Notes: generated by a model from the letters alone, not told the origin. Shown: positions 17,163 through 26,497, numbered from the stretch's first letter. The stretch is 64,000 nucleotides of DNA from Pandoraea cepalis (GCF_902459665.1 NZ_CABPSL010000005.1:62001-126000), one strand, 5' to 3'. Numbers and translations are program-made.

Positions 17163-17819
17163 TTACCCCGCCTTCTTTGCCTGCTGGGCCTGCTGGTACG
17201 CCTTCTGCTCAGCGCGCATGCGCTGGAACGATTCGCGTTCGGCGAGCCCCTTGCCATACGCCTTCCAGTCGATGCCGGCCGCTTGCAGGAAATCCTCCCC
17301 ATACACGGCTTGTGTGGCCATCCCCAGGATCGGCAGATGGATGCCCGCGGCGACGTCGGCCATCGAGAAGGTATCGCCGGCAAGGTAAGGCGCAAACTTT
17401 GCCAGCCGCTTGAACGCCACGATGTTCCGGCGCAGCAGCTTCTCGGTGCGTTGACGCGTGCCATCCGAGGCCGTCGCGCCAAAAAACGCCTGCCCGTAGA
17501 TGTCGCGCACAACCAGCTCCAGGTGCAACTCCACCATCGTGAGCAGTTCGCGCTCCTTCGCCTGCCGCCACGGGTCTTTCGAGAAAAGCGCGGGCGACGG
17601 ATGCGTCGCTTCGAGGAAATCGCAGATCACCTGTGACTCGGACAGGAACCCTTGTTCCGTCTCCAGATACGGCACCTTGCCGAGCGGCGAGCATTGCAGC
17701 AGCGACTCATCCTGGCAGGGAATCGACTCCGACTCCTCGAATGCCAAGCCCTTCTCATACAGTACTACCTTGACCTTGTTGTAATAGTTGCTGATGGGAA
17801 AACCGTACAGCTTCAACAT
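17163..17819 (-). CDS. Glutathione S-transferase family protein
   Basis: A 218-residue GST. The thioredoxin-like N-terminal domain is at 1-75: LYGFPISNYYNKVKVVLYEKGL, then GKVPYLETEQGFLSESQVICDFLE with the glutathione-binding Pro-Tyr and Glu-Ser pairs. The all-helical C-terminal domain (about 90-205) contains YLAGDTFSMADVAAGIHLPI. The Lys/Ala/Gln-rich C-terminus is a short helical tail. The substrate is unknown. It faces the acyl-CoA cluster across a 600-bp divergent region. Confidence 0.9.
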   Translation of the reverse strand: MLKLYGFPISNYYNKVKVVLYEKGLAFEESESIPCQDESLLQCSPLGKVPYLETEQGFLSESQVICDFLEATHPSPALFSKDPWRQAKERELLTMVELHLELVVRDIYGQAFFGATASDGTRQRTEKLLRRNIVAFKRLAKFAPYLAGDTFSMADVAAGIHLPILGMATQAVYGEDFLQAAGIDWKAYGKGLAERESFQRMRAEQKAYQQAQQAKKAG

Positions 17820-18419
17820 GATGTCTCCGATGCGTCACGGCTAGCGCCTCGGTTGTCGTCGAGGCAGCGGTGCGTGCGCAGTGTCATGATGCGTCCCTGG
17901 TGCGCTGCCGCCGATGGAGCGGTAGCGCGTCGTTGTCGGCCGATCGCGCGACGGTGGTGCGACGGTGGTGTGACGGTTGCAGCATCGTTGTCGATCCACA
18001 CGCTCACTGCGTCATGCAGCGAGCGCCACGGGGTCAACCTTGGCGATGCGTGCAACCGACGCGACTGGCGGCCACCCGCAGTGTAACGGCATCGCACGAT
18101 CGGTCGTGAGACGCGCACACGGGAAGATGTCCCGAAATCTGCCTCCCGGCCCAACGGCAGGTCCACGAACGGTCCGATGGACTACGTCCCCGGCCGACCG
18201 CCCAGCGGAACAAGCGCTGGCAGCCGCCGCAAGATCGGCGACAATAGCGCCAACGCGTGATGGGCACCGGTTTGCATTGCTCGGCGAGTCATCAGGAAAT
18301 TCATTTCCAGACCGACCGGTCGGACGATAGAATGTTGCATCCCCTCCGTGCCAGCGCCGGGCGCGCCCACCGCGCGACTCCGATCGACGACCATCGACCC
18401 CCATTTCGAGACACTCCGA
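17820..18419. other. 600-bp divergent intergenic region, no gene supported
   Basis: Short overlapping frames occur on both strands, but none has family features or a plausible start. The region carries the GST promoter at its left side and the acyl-CoA cluster promoter, with a palindromic operator, at about 18295-18333. It is unusually long for this compact genome, so a small RNA cannot be excluded, though I see no terminator hairpin that would mark one. Confidence 0.45.
18295..18333 (+). promoter_or_regulatory. Promoter and palindromic operator of the acyl-CoA cluster
   Basis: TTTCCA (18304-18309) and TAGAAT (18328-18333), spaced 18 bp, form a plausible promoter. The perfect palindrome CCGACCGGTCGG (18312-18323) fills the spacer, the classic place for TetR-family repression. 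A second inverted repeat, GGAAAT-TC-ATTTCC, covers 18295-18308. No TetR gene is in the window. TetR control is inferred from motif style and from pathway type. Confidence 0.5.
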
Positions 18420-19976
18420 ATGACTGCATCCTCCTCCCAGGCCTGCGCGAACTCCCCCGGCAAGACTATCGACGTGCTGGGCATCGTCGGCGCCGGTGCC
18501 ATGGGCCGTGGCATCGCCCAGATCGCCGCGCAGGCTGGCCTGCGCGTGAAACTTTACGACACCAACGCCAGCGCCGTGCAAGCCGCACTGGGCACCCTGC
18601 GCGACACGCTGGACAAGCTCGCCGCGAAGGGCAAGATCGAAGCGTCGAGTGTCGAGGCGACGATGGGCCGTCTGCAGGCATGCGGCGTCCTTGAGGATCT
18701 GGCCGATTGCCAGCTCGTGGTCGAAGCCATTATCGAAAAACTCGACATCAAGCGCGATCTGTTCCGCTCGCTGGAGGGCATCGTTGCGGCAGACGCGATT
18801 CTCGCGTCGAACACGTCGTCGCTATCGATCACGGCGATCGCCGCCGCGTGCGAACGTCCGGAGCGCGTGGCCGGCTACCACTTCTTCAACCCGGTACCGC
18901 TCATGAAGGTGGTGGAGGTGATCGACGGCCTGCGTACCGCCCCCGAGGTCGGCGATGCGTTGCTCGCGCTGGGTCAGCGCATGGGGCACACGGCCGTGCG
19001 CTGCAAGGACATGCCGGGCTTCATCGTCAACCACGCCGGGCGCGGGATGAACACCGAAGGCCTGCGCGTGGCGAGTGAAGGTGTGGCGAGCTTTGCTGAC
19101 ATCGACCGTATCCTGCGCGAGCAGGCGGGCTTTCGTCTTGGCACGTTCGAACTGCTCGATCTCACGGCACTCGACGTCTCGCACCCGGTGATGGAATCGA
19201 TCTACCACCAGTTCTACGAAGAAGCCCGCTTCCGTCCGTCGCCGATCACGGCCGTACGCTTCGCGGGCGGCCTGCTGGGCCGCAAGGTCGGCGAAGGCTT
19301 CTATCGCTATGTCGACGGCAAACAGCAAGTGCCGCCTGAAGCCCCGGCGCCCGACACCCTGCCCGCCAGCGTCTGGGTGAGCCGGGCCGATACGCGCGGC
19401 TTCGCGGCCGTGGTCGAACTGCTCGGCGCGACGGGCGTGACCCTCGAAAGCGGCGACAAGCCGTCAGCAACGGCGCTGATCGTTGTCACGCCGCTCGGCC
19501 TCGACGCCACGACCTGCGCCGTCGAACAGGGACTCGACGCGGCGCGCACGGTGGCCGTCGACACGCTGCTGCCGCTCGCCGGCGCGAAGCGCCACACGCT
19601 GATGACCACGCCGATCACGACGCCCGAAGCACGCAACGCCGCACACGCCCTGTTTGCGCACGGCGGCACACCCGTGACGGTGATTCGCGACTCGGCGGGC
19701 TTTGTCGCCCAGCGCGTGATCGCCACCATCGTGAACATCGGCGCCGACATCGCGCAGCAACGCATCGCAGCACCCGGCGACATCGATCGCGCCGTGACGC
19801 TGGGCCTGGGCTACGCCAAAGGGCCGCTCGCACTCGGCGATGCCGTCGGCGCTCGCCAACTGCTCACCGTGCTGCGCAATCTGCAATCGTTCTATGGCGA
19901 TCAGCGCTATCGTCCGTCGCCGTGGCTCACGCGCCGCGCGCAACTGGGCGTGTCGCTGCTGACCGAAGAACAGTGA
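18420..19976 (+). CDS. 3-hydroxyacyl-CoA dehydrogenase (PaaH/FadB-type)
   Basis: A 518-residue NAD-dependent enzyme oxidising 3-hydroxyacyl-CoA to 3-ketoacyl-CoA. The Rossmann motif IVGAGAMGRGIAQIAAQAG is at about 20-40. VVEAIIEKLDIKRDLF, ASNTSSLSITAIA, GYHFFNPVPLMKVVEVI (catalytic His) and DMPGFIVNHAGRGMNTEG follow. The C-terminal half repeats the helical 3HCDH domain (about 415-515, SAGFVAQRVIATIVNIGADIAQ), as in PaaH-type enzymes. It heads the cluster and is 16 bp from the enoyl-CoA hydratase. The start ATG at 18420 skips an Arg/Pro-rich N-terminal extension open from 18348. Confidence 0.93.
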   Translation: MTASSSQACANSPGKTIDVLGIVGAGAMGRGIAQIAAQAGLRVKLYDTNASAVQAALGTLRDTLDKLAAKGKIEASSVEATMGRLQACGVLEDLADCQLVVEAIIEKLDIKRDLFRSLEGIVAADAILASNTSSLSITAIAAACERPERVAGYHFFNPVPLMKVVEVIDGLRTAPEVGDALLALGQRMGHTAVRCKDMPGFIVNHAGRGMNTEGLRVASEGVASFADIDRILREQAGFRLGTFELLDLTALDVSHPVMESIYHQFYEEARFRPSPITAVRFAGGLLGRKVGEGFYRYVDGKQQVPPEAPAPDTLPASVWVSRADTRGFAAVVELLGATGVTLESGDKPSATALIVVTPLGLDATTCAVEQGLDAARTVAVDTLLPLAGAKRHTLMTTPITTPEARNAAHALFAHGGTPVTVIRDSAGFVAQRVIATIVNIGADIAQQRIAAPGDIDRAVTLGLGYAKGPLALGDAVGARQLLTVLRNLQSFYGDQRYRPSPWLTRRAQLGVSLLTEEQ

Positions 19977-19992
19977 TCTGGAGACTCGCCCC

Positions 19993-20772
19993 ATGAGCGC
20001 CGAACTGCTTGCCGAACGCGTTGACCACACGCTGGTGCTGACGCTGTCGAACCCGGGGGCGCGCAATGCGCTGCACCCCGACATGTACGCCGCCGGGGTC
20101 GAAGCGCTGACCACGGCCGAGCGCGACCCGTCCGTGCGCGCCGTGGTGCTCACCGGCGCCGACAACTTCTTTTGCGCGGGCGGCAACCTGAACCGGTTGC
20201 TGGAGAATCGTCAGAAGGACCCATCGGTACAGGCGGCAAGCATCGACGCGCTCGCTGAATGGATCGAGGCGCTGCGTGCGTGTCCGAAGCCGGTCATCGC
20301 GGCCGTCGAGGGCGCTGCCGCCGGGGCGGGCTTCTCGCTCGCGCTCGCGTGCGACCTGCTCGTCGCGGCCGACAACGCCAAGTTCGTGATGGCCTACGTC
20401 AAGGTCGGCCTCACGCCCGATGGCGGCGGCTCGTGGTTCCTCTCGCAAGCCCTGCCCCGCCCGCTCGCCACCGAGATCCTGCTCGAAGGCAAACCGGTCG
20501 CGGCGGCGCGCCTCGCTGCAGCCGGTCTCGTCAACCGCGTGGTCGCGCCGGGACAAGCCCGGGCCGAGGCGCTGAACTGGGCGACCGATCTCGCGCAGCT
20601 CTCGCCGAACGCCGTCGGCCGGATCAAGTCGCTCATCGAAAGCGGTGCCAGCGAGACGCTCACCTCGCAGTTGGGCGCCGAGCGCGATAGTTTCGTCGCA
20701 TCGCTTCACCATGCTGACGGTCTGGAAGGAATCAGTGCCTTCCTTGAGAAACGTCCGGCAAAATACGCCTGA
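19993..20772 (+). CDS. Enoyl-CoA hydratase/isomerase family protein (oxepin-CoA hydrolase alternative type)
   Basis: A 259-residue crotonase-fold protein. Oxyanion-hole motifs are TGADNFFCAGGNL and AVEGAAAGAGFSLALACD; TPDGGGSWFLSQALPR supplies the active-site region. In Burkholderiaceae this kind is often annotated as an alternative oxepin-CoA hydrolase of phenylacetate catabolism; ordinary enoyl-CoA hydratase is equally possible from sequence alone. It follows the 3-hydroxyacyl-CoA dehydrogenase by 16 bp, so the pair can perform hydration and oxidation in sequence. Confidence 0.88.
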   Translation: MSAELLAERVDHTLVLTLSNPGARNALHPDMYAAGVEALTTAERDPSVRAVVLTGADNFFCAGGNLNRLLENRQKDPSVQAASIDALAEWIEALRACPKPVIAAVEGAAAGAGFSLALACDLLVAADNAKFVMAYVKVGLTPDGGGSWFLSQALPRPLATEILLEGKPVAAARLAAAGLVNRVVAPGQARAEALNWATDLAQLSPNAVGRIKSLIESGASETLTSQLGAERDSFVASLHHADGLEGISAFLEKRPAKYA

Positions 20773-20776
20773 TGGC

Positions 20777-20819
20777 TTGACCGACCGCGCACGAACTTTG
20801 GACACGCGCGGTCGGTCAA
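20777..20819. repeat. Perfect 14-bp inverted repeat (hairpin) after the enoyl-CoA hydratase gene
   Basis: TTGACCGACCGCGC (20777-20790) pairs with GCGCGGTCGGTCAA (20806-20819) across a 15-base loop, four bases after the stop codon. It lacks a T tract. Each arm includes CCGACCG, the half-site of the palindrome in the upstream promoter at 18312-18323. It may therefore be a second regulator site rather than, or as well as, a terminator. Confidence 0.6.
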
Positions 20820-20875
20820 TGCCTTGCCGCAGCGCCCCGTTAGACTGCCGGCGCCCCTCTCAGGAGAGTTACCGC

Positions 20876-21634
20876 ATGCGCGACTCACTCGGCCAATCCG
20901 GCTCCGCCGCCGGTCCCTTGGTATTCACGCCACCACAGCGCCGCCGCATCTATCTGATGCGTCATGGCGATGTCACGTACTTCGACGACAGCGGCAAGCC
21001 TATCGACGCCGACGCCGTCGCACTCAACGAGCTGGGGCGCTCGCAAGCCAGCGCCGCCGGACGCGCCTTTGCCGCCGAGAACATCCGCTTCGATCGCGTG
21101 ATCGTGAGCGGCCTGCCGCGCACCCGCGAGACGGCCGAGCGCGTGCTGGCCGAGACCGGGCAACAGATCGACATCGAGACGTGGACGTGCTGGCGGGAAA
21201 TTCGCGCCGGCAACATTGCCGACCTGCCGCCGGGCGAGATCGCGCAGGCGTTTCTCGGCGCGTTCGACGGCCTCGTGCCCGAAAGCACCCGCTTCATGAA
21301 CGGCGAGTCGGTGCGCGAGTTGCTCGACCGCGTGGTGCCGCCGCTGGCGGAGCTGCGCGCCGATACTTCGTGGGATACGGTACTACTGGTGTTGCACGGC
21401 GGCGTGAATCGGGCGATTCTCTCGCATGCCATGCATCCGCTCGGACGCCTCTTCCTGGGCCAGCTCGCTCAGACCCCCGCCTGCATCAACGCGCTCGACG
21501 TGGGCGACAAGCCCGAAGACTGGGTCGTGCGCCTGATGAACTTTGCGCCGCCGCAACTGCTGCATCGCGATAACCGGCTGACCGTCATGGAAAAGATCTT
21601 CGCGTCGTTTGTGCGCACGCGAGCGCGAGGATAA
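20876..21634 (+). CDS. Histidine phosphatase family protein (phosphoglycerate mutase-like)
   Basis: A 252-residue member of the phosphoglycerate mutase superfamily. The RHG active-site motif is YLMRHGDVTYF (phospho-accepting His, about 25-30). RVIVSGLPRTRETAERVL gives the second Arg and LLVLHGGVNRAIL the second His. Its place inside an acyl-CoA operon suggests it removes phosphate from a pathway intermediate or a coenzyme derivative, but the substrate is unknown. AGGAGAG precedes the ATG at 20876; residues encoded further upstream are not homologous. Confidence 0.85.
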   Translation: MRDSLGQSGSAAGPLVFTPPQRRRIYLMRHGDVTYFDDSGKPIDADAVALNELGRSQASAAGRAFAAENIRFDRVIVSGLPRTRETAERVLAETGQQIDIETWTCWREIRAGNIADLPPGEIAQAFLGAFDGLVPESTRFMNGESVRELLDRVVPPLAELRADTSWDTVLLVLHGGVNRAILSHAMHPLGRLFLGQLAQTPACINALDVGDKPEDWVVRLMNFAPPQLLHRDNRLTVMEKIFASFVRTRARG

Positions 21635-21765
21635 GCGCGTCGGGCCATCGCGCGACGTGAAGCGTCCGCACACGCAATAAGTAACAAGCCAAAAGCAAAA
21701 AGCAACGCAGTCGAAACGGTCGAAATCGTCACGAACAACGTAGCACCGGGAATGCAGGAGACAGC

Positions 21766-22914
21766 ATGGCCGAGGAGCTCGCGCAAGACTATTCCACATT
21801 TGCCGGCGAACGCGCACTGGACGCGCGCGCGCCCTTCGATACCGCCGCGCTCGAAGGCTGGCTCGCCGCGCATGTCGACGGCTTTGCCGGGCCGCTGGCG
21901 ATCACGCAGTTCAACGGCGGTCAATCCAATCCGACTTATCGCCTGACGACCCCCAACGCCGCCTACGTGCTGCGTACCAAGCCCGCACCGGCCGCCAAAC
22001 TGCTCCCGTCCGCCCACGCCATCGAGCGCGAATATCGTGTGATGGATGCCCTCGCCGGCACCGATGTCCCCGTCGCCCGCATGCGGGGACTGTGCGTGGA
22101 CGAAAGCGTGATCGGGCTGGCGTTCTATGTCATGGACTTCGTGCCGGGGCGCGTGTTGTGGGACCCCTCGCTGCCCGGCATGACGCCGGCCGAGCGCGGC
22201 GCCATCTACGACGAGATGAACCGCGTCATCTCGGCCCTGCACCGGGTCGACTACGCGGCCATCGGCCTTGCGTCCTACGGCAAGCCTGGCGGCTACATCG
22301 CGCGCCAGATCGCCCGGTGGAGCCAGCAATACCGCGCCTCACCGACGCAGACGATCGACGCGATGGACCGTCTCATCGAGTGGCTGCCCGCGCATTTGCC
22401 GTCTGGCGTGCCCGAGCGCACCAGCATCGTGCACGGCGACTTCCGCCTCGACAATCTGATCTTCCATCCGAGCGAGCCGCGCGTACTCGCCGTGCTCGAC
22501 TGGGAACTGTCGACGCTCGGCGACCCGCTTGCCGACTTCAGTTATCACTGCATGGCGTGGCACGTCACCCCCGGCGTGTTTCGCGGGATTGCCGGCCTCG
22601 ATTGGGCCGCCCTCGGCATACCGGACGAAAACGCCTACGTCGCCCGCTACAGCGAGCGCACGGGGATTGACCGGCCCGCGCAGTGGTATTTCTATCTCGC
22701 GTATAACATGTTCCGTATCGCCGCAATTCTGCAAGGCATCATGAAGCGCGTCGCCGACGGCACGGCCGTCAGCCAGCAGGCGCTCGATGCCGGCCAGCGC
22801 GCGCGGCCGATGGCGGAACTCGCCTGGATGTACGCGCAGCGCAGCACAGCCCCCGCGCAGTGCGGGTCCCGGGATCTCGATCACGCAGGCAGTCAAGGAA
22901 CGCAGACCTCATGA
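21766..22914 (+). CDS. Phosphotransferase family protein (APH fold, ACAD10/11-type kinase)
   Basis: A 382-residue aminoglycoside-phosphotransferase-fold kinase. Residues about 45-75 ([25 protein letters not shown]) give the nucleotide-binding lobe with the Lys. The catalytic loop is [15 protein letters not shown] and the metal-binding Asp is in [19 protein letters not shown]. In mammals ACAD10/11 fuse this kinase to an acyl-CoA dehydrogenase that degrades 4-hydroxy acids by phosphorylating the hydroxyl. Here the dehydrogenase follows directly with a 4-bp overlap, which supports the same function. GCAGGAG precedes the ATG. Confidence 0.88.
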   Translation: MAEELAQDYSTFAGERALDARAPFDTAALEGWLAAHVDGFAGPLAITQFNGGQSNPTYRLTTPNAAYVLRTKPAPAAKLLPSAHAIEREYRVMDALAGTDVPVARMRGLCVDESVIGLAFYVMDFVPGRVLWDPSLPGMTPAERGAIYDEMNRVISALHRVDYAAIGLASYGKPGGYIARQIARWSQQYRASPTQTIDAMDRLIEWLPAHLPSGVPERTSIVHGDFRLDNLIFHPSEPRVLAVLDWELSTLGDPLADFSYHCMAWHVTPGVFRGIAGLDWAALGIPDENAYVARYSERTGIDRPAQWYFYLAYNMFRIAAILQGIMKRVADGTAVSQQALDAGQRARPMAELAWMYAQRSTAPAQCGSRDLDHAGSQGTQTS

Positions 22915-24185
22915 ATTTCACCTACAGCCCGAAAGTCGAGGCATTGCGCGAGCGCCTCACCGCGTTCTTCGACGAGCACATTTTCCCGAACGAGCGTCAC
23001 TATCTCGAAGCGATCGAGGTGGCGCGGCGCCAAGGCGACGCATGGCAGCCGTCGCCGGTCATCGAGCGCCTCAAGCCGCTCGCGCAGCAGGCCGGGCTGT
23101 GGAACCTGTTCCTGCCCGACTCGGGGCGCGGCGCGGGCCTGACCAACGTCGAATACGCACCGCTGTGCGAGATCATGGGACAAGTCCCGTGGGCGCCGGA
23201 AGTCTTCAATTGCAACGCCCCCGACACGGGCAACATGGAAACGCTCGAGCGCTACGCGACCGACGCGCAAAAGGCGCAATGGCTCGAACCGCTGCTGCGC
23301 GGCGAGATCCGCTCGGCCTTTCTGATGACGGAGCCGGACGTGGCGTCGTCCGACGCCACCAACGTCCAGTGCCGCATTCGCCGCGACGGCGACGACTACG
23401 TCATCAGTGGCCGCAAGTGGTGGTCGACCGGCGCGGGCGACCCACGTTGCGCCGTCTACATCGTGATGGGCAAGACCGATCCGGACGCGCCGAAGCATGC
23501 CCAACAGTCGATGATTCTCGTGCCGGCCGACGCCAAGGGCGTAACGCGCGTGCGCCCGCTCACCGTCTTCGGCTACGACGACGCCCCACACGGCCATATG
23601 GAAATCGTGCTCGATGACGTTCGTGTGCCGGCCAGCAGTCTCCTGCTCGGCGAGGGACGCGGCTTCGAGATCGCGCAGGGGCGTCTCGGCCCGGGGCGTA
23701 TCCACCACTGCATGCGGCTCATCGGGCTGGCCGAGCGTGCGCTTTCGCTGATGTGCCAGCGTACGCTCTCGCGGGTGGCGTTCGGCAAGCCGATCGCGGC
23801 GCAGGGCGTCACGCGCGAGCGCATCGCCGAAGCCCGGTGTTTGATCGAACAGGCGCGCCTGCTCACGCTCAAGGCCGCCTATATGATGGACACGGTCGGC
23901 AACAAGGCGGCGCGGGCCGAGATCGCCATGATCAAGGTCGTGGCGCCGACCATGGCGTGTCAGGTGCTCGACTGGGCGATGCAGGCGCATGGCGCGGCGG
24001 GGCTCTCGGGAGACTTCCCGCTGGCCTACGCGTATGCGAGCGCGCGCACGTTGCGCTTCGCGGACGGCCCCGACGAAGTCCATCGCAACGCCATCGCCAA
24101 GCTGGAACTGGCGCGCTACGCGAGCGCGCCGAGCGCCCCCGGCGCCCCGTCGTCAACCGACACCCCAACAAGGAGCCACAATTGA
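22911..24185 (+). CDS. Acyl-CoA dehydrogenase (ACAD10/11-like)
   Basis: A 424-residue FAD-dependent acyl-CoA dehydrogenase. Motifs: [16 protein letters not shown] (substrate/FAD binding), [57 protein letters not shown] and the C-terminal [20 protein letters not shown] / [12 protein letters not shown]. Length and motifs fit the ACAD10/11-like group with an additional N-terminal helix. Its ATG overlaps the kinase stop (ATGA), and its TGA overlaps the TTG start of the GST, so the three are translationally coupled. Probable role: dehydrogenation or elimination after hydroxyl phosphorylation. Confidence 0.9.
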   Translation: MNFTYSPKVEALRERLTAFFDEHIFPNERHYLEAIEVARRQGDAWQPSPVIERLKPLAQQAGLWNLFLPDSGRGAGLTNVEYAPLCEIMGQVPWAPEVFNCNAPDTGNMETLERYATDAQKAQWLEPLLRGEIRSAFLMTEPDVASSDATNVQCRIRRDGDDYVISGRKWWSTGAGDPRCAVYIVMGKTDPDAPKHAQQSMILVPADAKGVTRVRPLTVFGYDDAPHGHMEIVLDDVRVPASSLLLGEGRGFEIAQGRLGPGRIHHCMRLIGLAERALSLMCQRTLSRVAFGKPIAAQGVTRERIAEARCLIEQARLLTLKAAYMMDTVGNKAARAEIAMIKVVAPTMACQVLDWAMQAHGAAGLSGDFPLAYAYASARTLRFADGPDEVHRNAIAKLELARYASAPSAPGAPSSTDTPTRSHN

Positions 24186-24874
24186 TTCAGCTCTACTCCT
24201 GGGCCACGCCCAACGGCCACAAGGTCCACATCATGCTCGAAGAGTGCGGGTTGCCCTACCACGCACATGCCGTCGATATCGGGGCGGGCGACCAGTTCAA
24301 GGACGCCTTCCTCGCCATCTCGCCGAACAACAAGATTCCGGCCATCGTCGACGAGGACGGGCCGGACGGCAAGCCAATCTCGCTGTTCGAGTCGGGAGCG
24401 ATCCTGCTGTATCTGGCCGGCAAGACCGGGCGCTTCCTGCCCGAGGATGTGCGCGGCAAGTACGAGACGCTCGAATGGCTGATGTTCCAGATGGGGGGCG
24501 TGGGACCGATGCTCGGTCAGGCGCACCATTTTCGGATCTACGCGCCCGAGAAAATCGATTACGCGATCAAGCGCTACACCAATGAGGCCCGGCGCCTGTA
24601 CGGCGTGCTCGACAAGCAGCTCGGTCATCACCCCTACGTATCGGGCAACATGTACACCATTGCGGATATTGCGATCTGGCCGTGGCTGCGCTCGTGGAAG
24701 AATCAAGGTGTGGTGATGTCGGACTTCCCCAACGTGCAGCGCTGGTTCGACGCCATCGAGGCCCGTCCGGCCGTGCAGCGCGGCATCAAGGTGCTGGCCG
24801 ACGCGCGCAAGCCGCTTCAGGATGCCAAGGCCCGCGAGATACTGTTCGGCGCGACGCAATACGCGCGCCATTAG
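24182..24874 (+). CDS. Glutathione S-transferase (YghU/YfcG-like), TTG start
   Basis: A 230-residue GST of the nu/YghU-like group. [20 protein letters not shown] at the N-terminus has the Thr-Pro-Asn active-site signature. [33 protein letters not shown] binds glutathione. [16 protein letters not shown] is the helical-domain signature. No ATG fits the conserved N-terminus; TTG at 24182 does, with AAGGAG eight bases upstream and a 4-bp TTGA overlap with the acyl-CoA dehydrogenase stop. In E. coli the YghU group acts as disulfide-bond reductase; the role in this cluster is unknown. Confidence 0.88.
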   Translation: MIQLYSWATPNGHKVHIMLEECGLPYHAHAVDIGAGDQFKDAFLAISPNNKIPAIVDEDGPDGKPISLFESGAILLYLAGKTGRFLPEDVRGKYETLEWLMFQMGGVGPMLGQAHHFRIYAPEKIDYAIKRYTNEARRLYGVLDKQLGHHPYVSGNMYTIADIAIWPWLRSWKNQGVVMSDFPNVQRWFDAIEARPAVQRGIKVLADARKPLQDAKAREILFGATQYARH

Positions 24875-25127
24875 GCCACGGGCGAGCGGTGACGGTCCGG
24901 CGGGGCGTAGAGCGAAGTGGTTGACACTTCGCAACAGACTGCGGTTTCGCCGCGACGCTGGCGGTGCTAATCTAGGCGCATTACGCTCGATGCGTAGGCG
25001 CGTCGAACACGCCGAACACGTACCTGCAGACGTTTTTCAAACGTCTGCGACGCGGCTGGCCGCCGTCGTCCCCTTGCAGTTCGCAGTCCCTCGCCGCTGG
25101 CTTTTGGAAGATCCGGGAGATCCACAT

Positions 25128-25463
25128 ATGTCAGGCAAGTTCGAACTCAAGCGCAGTCCCAACGGTGAATTCCACTTTCACCTGATGGCCGACAGCGGGC
25201 ACATTATCCTTTCGTCCGAGACATACAAGGCGCGGGCCTCTGCGCAGAACGGTATCGAGTCCGTTCGCAAGAATTCGGCCGAGGACCACCGTTTCGAGCG
25301 CAAGACGTCGACGTCCGGCCGCCCGTATTTCGTGCTCAAGGCGCGCAATGGCGAGATCATCGGTCAAAGCCAGATGTTTTCGAGCGCCGAGCAGATGGAA
25401 GACGGCATCACGCAGGTCAAACGCGATGCCCCGGCGGCCTCGGTGAGCGATCTGTCACATTGA
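25128..25463 (+). CDS. YegP family protein (two DUF1508 repeats)
   Basis: A 111-residue cytoplasmic protein made of two tandem ~50-residue repeats. FELKRSPNGEFHFHLMADSGHIILSSETYKARASAQNGIESV is followed by FERKTSTSGRPYFVLKARNGEIIGQSQMFSSAEQMEDGI. This is the YegP fold of unknown function, often stress-induced. The ATG at 25128 has GGGAGA upstream. A 250-bp leader separates it from the GST, and the frame open from 24822 is not conserved, so it is probably transcribed on its own. Confidence 0.9.
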   Translation: MSGKFELKRSPNGEFHFHLMADSGHIILSSETYKARASAQNGIESVRKNSAEDHRFERKTSTSGRPYFVLKARNGEIIGQSQMFSSAEQMEDGITQVKRDAPAASVSDLSH

Positions 25464-25515
25464 GACCGCCGCGGCAGGCCGACGCGAGCGTGGGTGAGCC
25501 CGACGCTCGCGTGAC

Positions 25516-25971
25516 TCAGTCACCGCGCTTCAAATAGAGCCCGGTTCCGCGGAACCGGCACACTTCTTCGCCGTGCTGATTCGTCGCCGTCCAGAGCTGG
25601 CGCACGATGCCCCGATCGGGACGGCTTTTCGACGCGCGCACTTCCAGCGTGCTGCTCGTGACCGTGATCGTGTCTCCCGGACGCACCGGTTTGAGCCACT
25701 CGATCTGCTCGACGCCCGGCGACCCCATGCTCGATGAGCGCGAGAGCAGTTGGTCGACGTTCATCCGCATCATGATGCTGCATGTGTGCCAGCCGCTGGC
25801 CACCAGCCCACCGAAATGCGACTCGCGCCCGGCCGCTTCATCGATGTGAAACGGCTGGGGATCGAACTGCCGCGCAAAATGCACGATCTCGTCCGCCGTG
25901 AACGTGTATTCGCCCAGATCGAAGGTGTCACCGACCGTGAAGTCTTCGAAGTAGTACTCGAGAGTTGCCAT
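25516..25971 (-). CDS. MaoC-family dehydratase (hotdog fold)
   Basis: A 151-residue single-hotdog (R)-specific enoyl-CoA hydratase-like protein. The hydratase motif is FARQFDPQPFHIDEAAGRESHFGGLVASGWHT, with catalytic Asp and His, followed by GVEQIEWLKPVRPGDTITV. The ATG at 25971 has AGGAG upstream. It is on the opposite strand from the acyl-CoA cluster and converges on yegP, but its chemistry (hydration of enoyl-CoA) fits the neighbourhood. DUF1178 lies upstream on the same strand. Confidence 0.88.
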   Translation of the reverse strand: MATLEYYFEDFTVGDTFDLGEYTFTADEIVHFARQFDPQPFHIDEAAGRESHFGGLVASGWHTCSIMMRMNVDQLLSRSSSMGSPGVEQIEWLKPVRPGDTITVTSSTLEVRASKSRPDRGIVRQLWTATNQHGEEVCRFRGTGLYLKRGD

Positions 25972-26023
25972 CGCTAGCTCCTGCATGCGGCGTGCTGGCG
26001 TCATCCGCCAGCCGGTTACGGGC

Positions 26024-26497
26024 TTACTGCAACGTATCCTTGAAGCCGTCGGGAATCGGCAGCGGCATGACGTCGATGCCCTCTTCCGCCAGTGCTTCGC
26101 TCTCTTCGCGCGACACCGTGCCGCGAATATTGCGCTCCGGGGCTTCCGCATAGTGAATCTTGCGGGCTTCCTCGGCAAACTGGCTGCCCACGTCTTCCGT
26201 GTTCGCCATGACGTGACGCACCGCCTTCATCCAGAGCGTCTGCAGCTCGCTTTTCGCTTTGGCGACGTCCCGCGAGGCCGAGTCGCCGGGCGGTCGCGCG
26301 GCCGGCGCGCCTTCGGCACGCAACGTCGCCCCCGACAGATTCAGGCGCGGCGCAGACGGCATGCGGGCAATCTTCGCGTCGCCGCAGACGGGACATGTCA
26401 CCAGCCCCCGCGCTTGCTGCGACAGGTAATCGTCCTCCGAGCCGAACCAGCCCTCGAAGGTGTGCTCGTGTGCACAACGCAAGTCAAAAACCTTCAT
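26024..26497 (-). CDS. DUF1178 family protein
   Basis: A 157-residue protein of unknown function. The N-terminus carries a zinc-ribbon-like start (MKVFDLRCAHEHTFEGWFGSEDDY and VTCPVCGDAKIARMPSAPRL), with Cys8 and a CxxC at about 35-38. The middle (60-80) is low-complexity. The C-terminal part contains VMANTEDVGSQFAEEARKIHYAEAPERNIRGTVS, strongly conserved in the family. It sits between the Nudix gene (64 bp upstream) and maoC (52 bp downstream), all minus strand. Confidence 0.9.
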   Translation of the reverse strand: MKVFDLRCAHEHTFEGWFGSEDDYLSQQARGLVTCPVCGDAKIARMPSAPRLNLSGATLRAEGAPAARPPGDSASRDVAKAKSELQTLWMKAVRHVMANTEDVGSQFAEEARKIHYAEAPERNIRGTVSREESEALAEEGIDVMPLPIPDGFKDTLQ

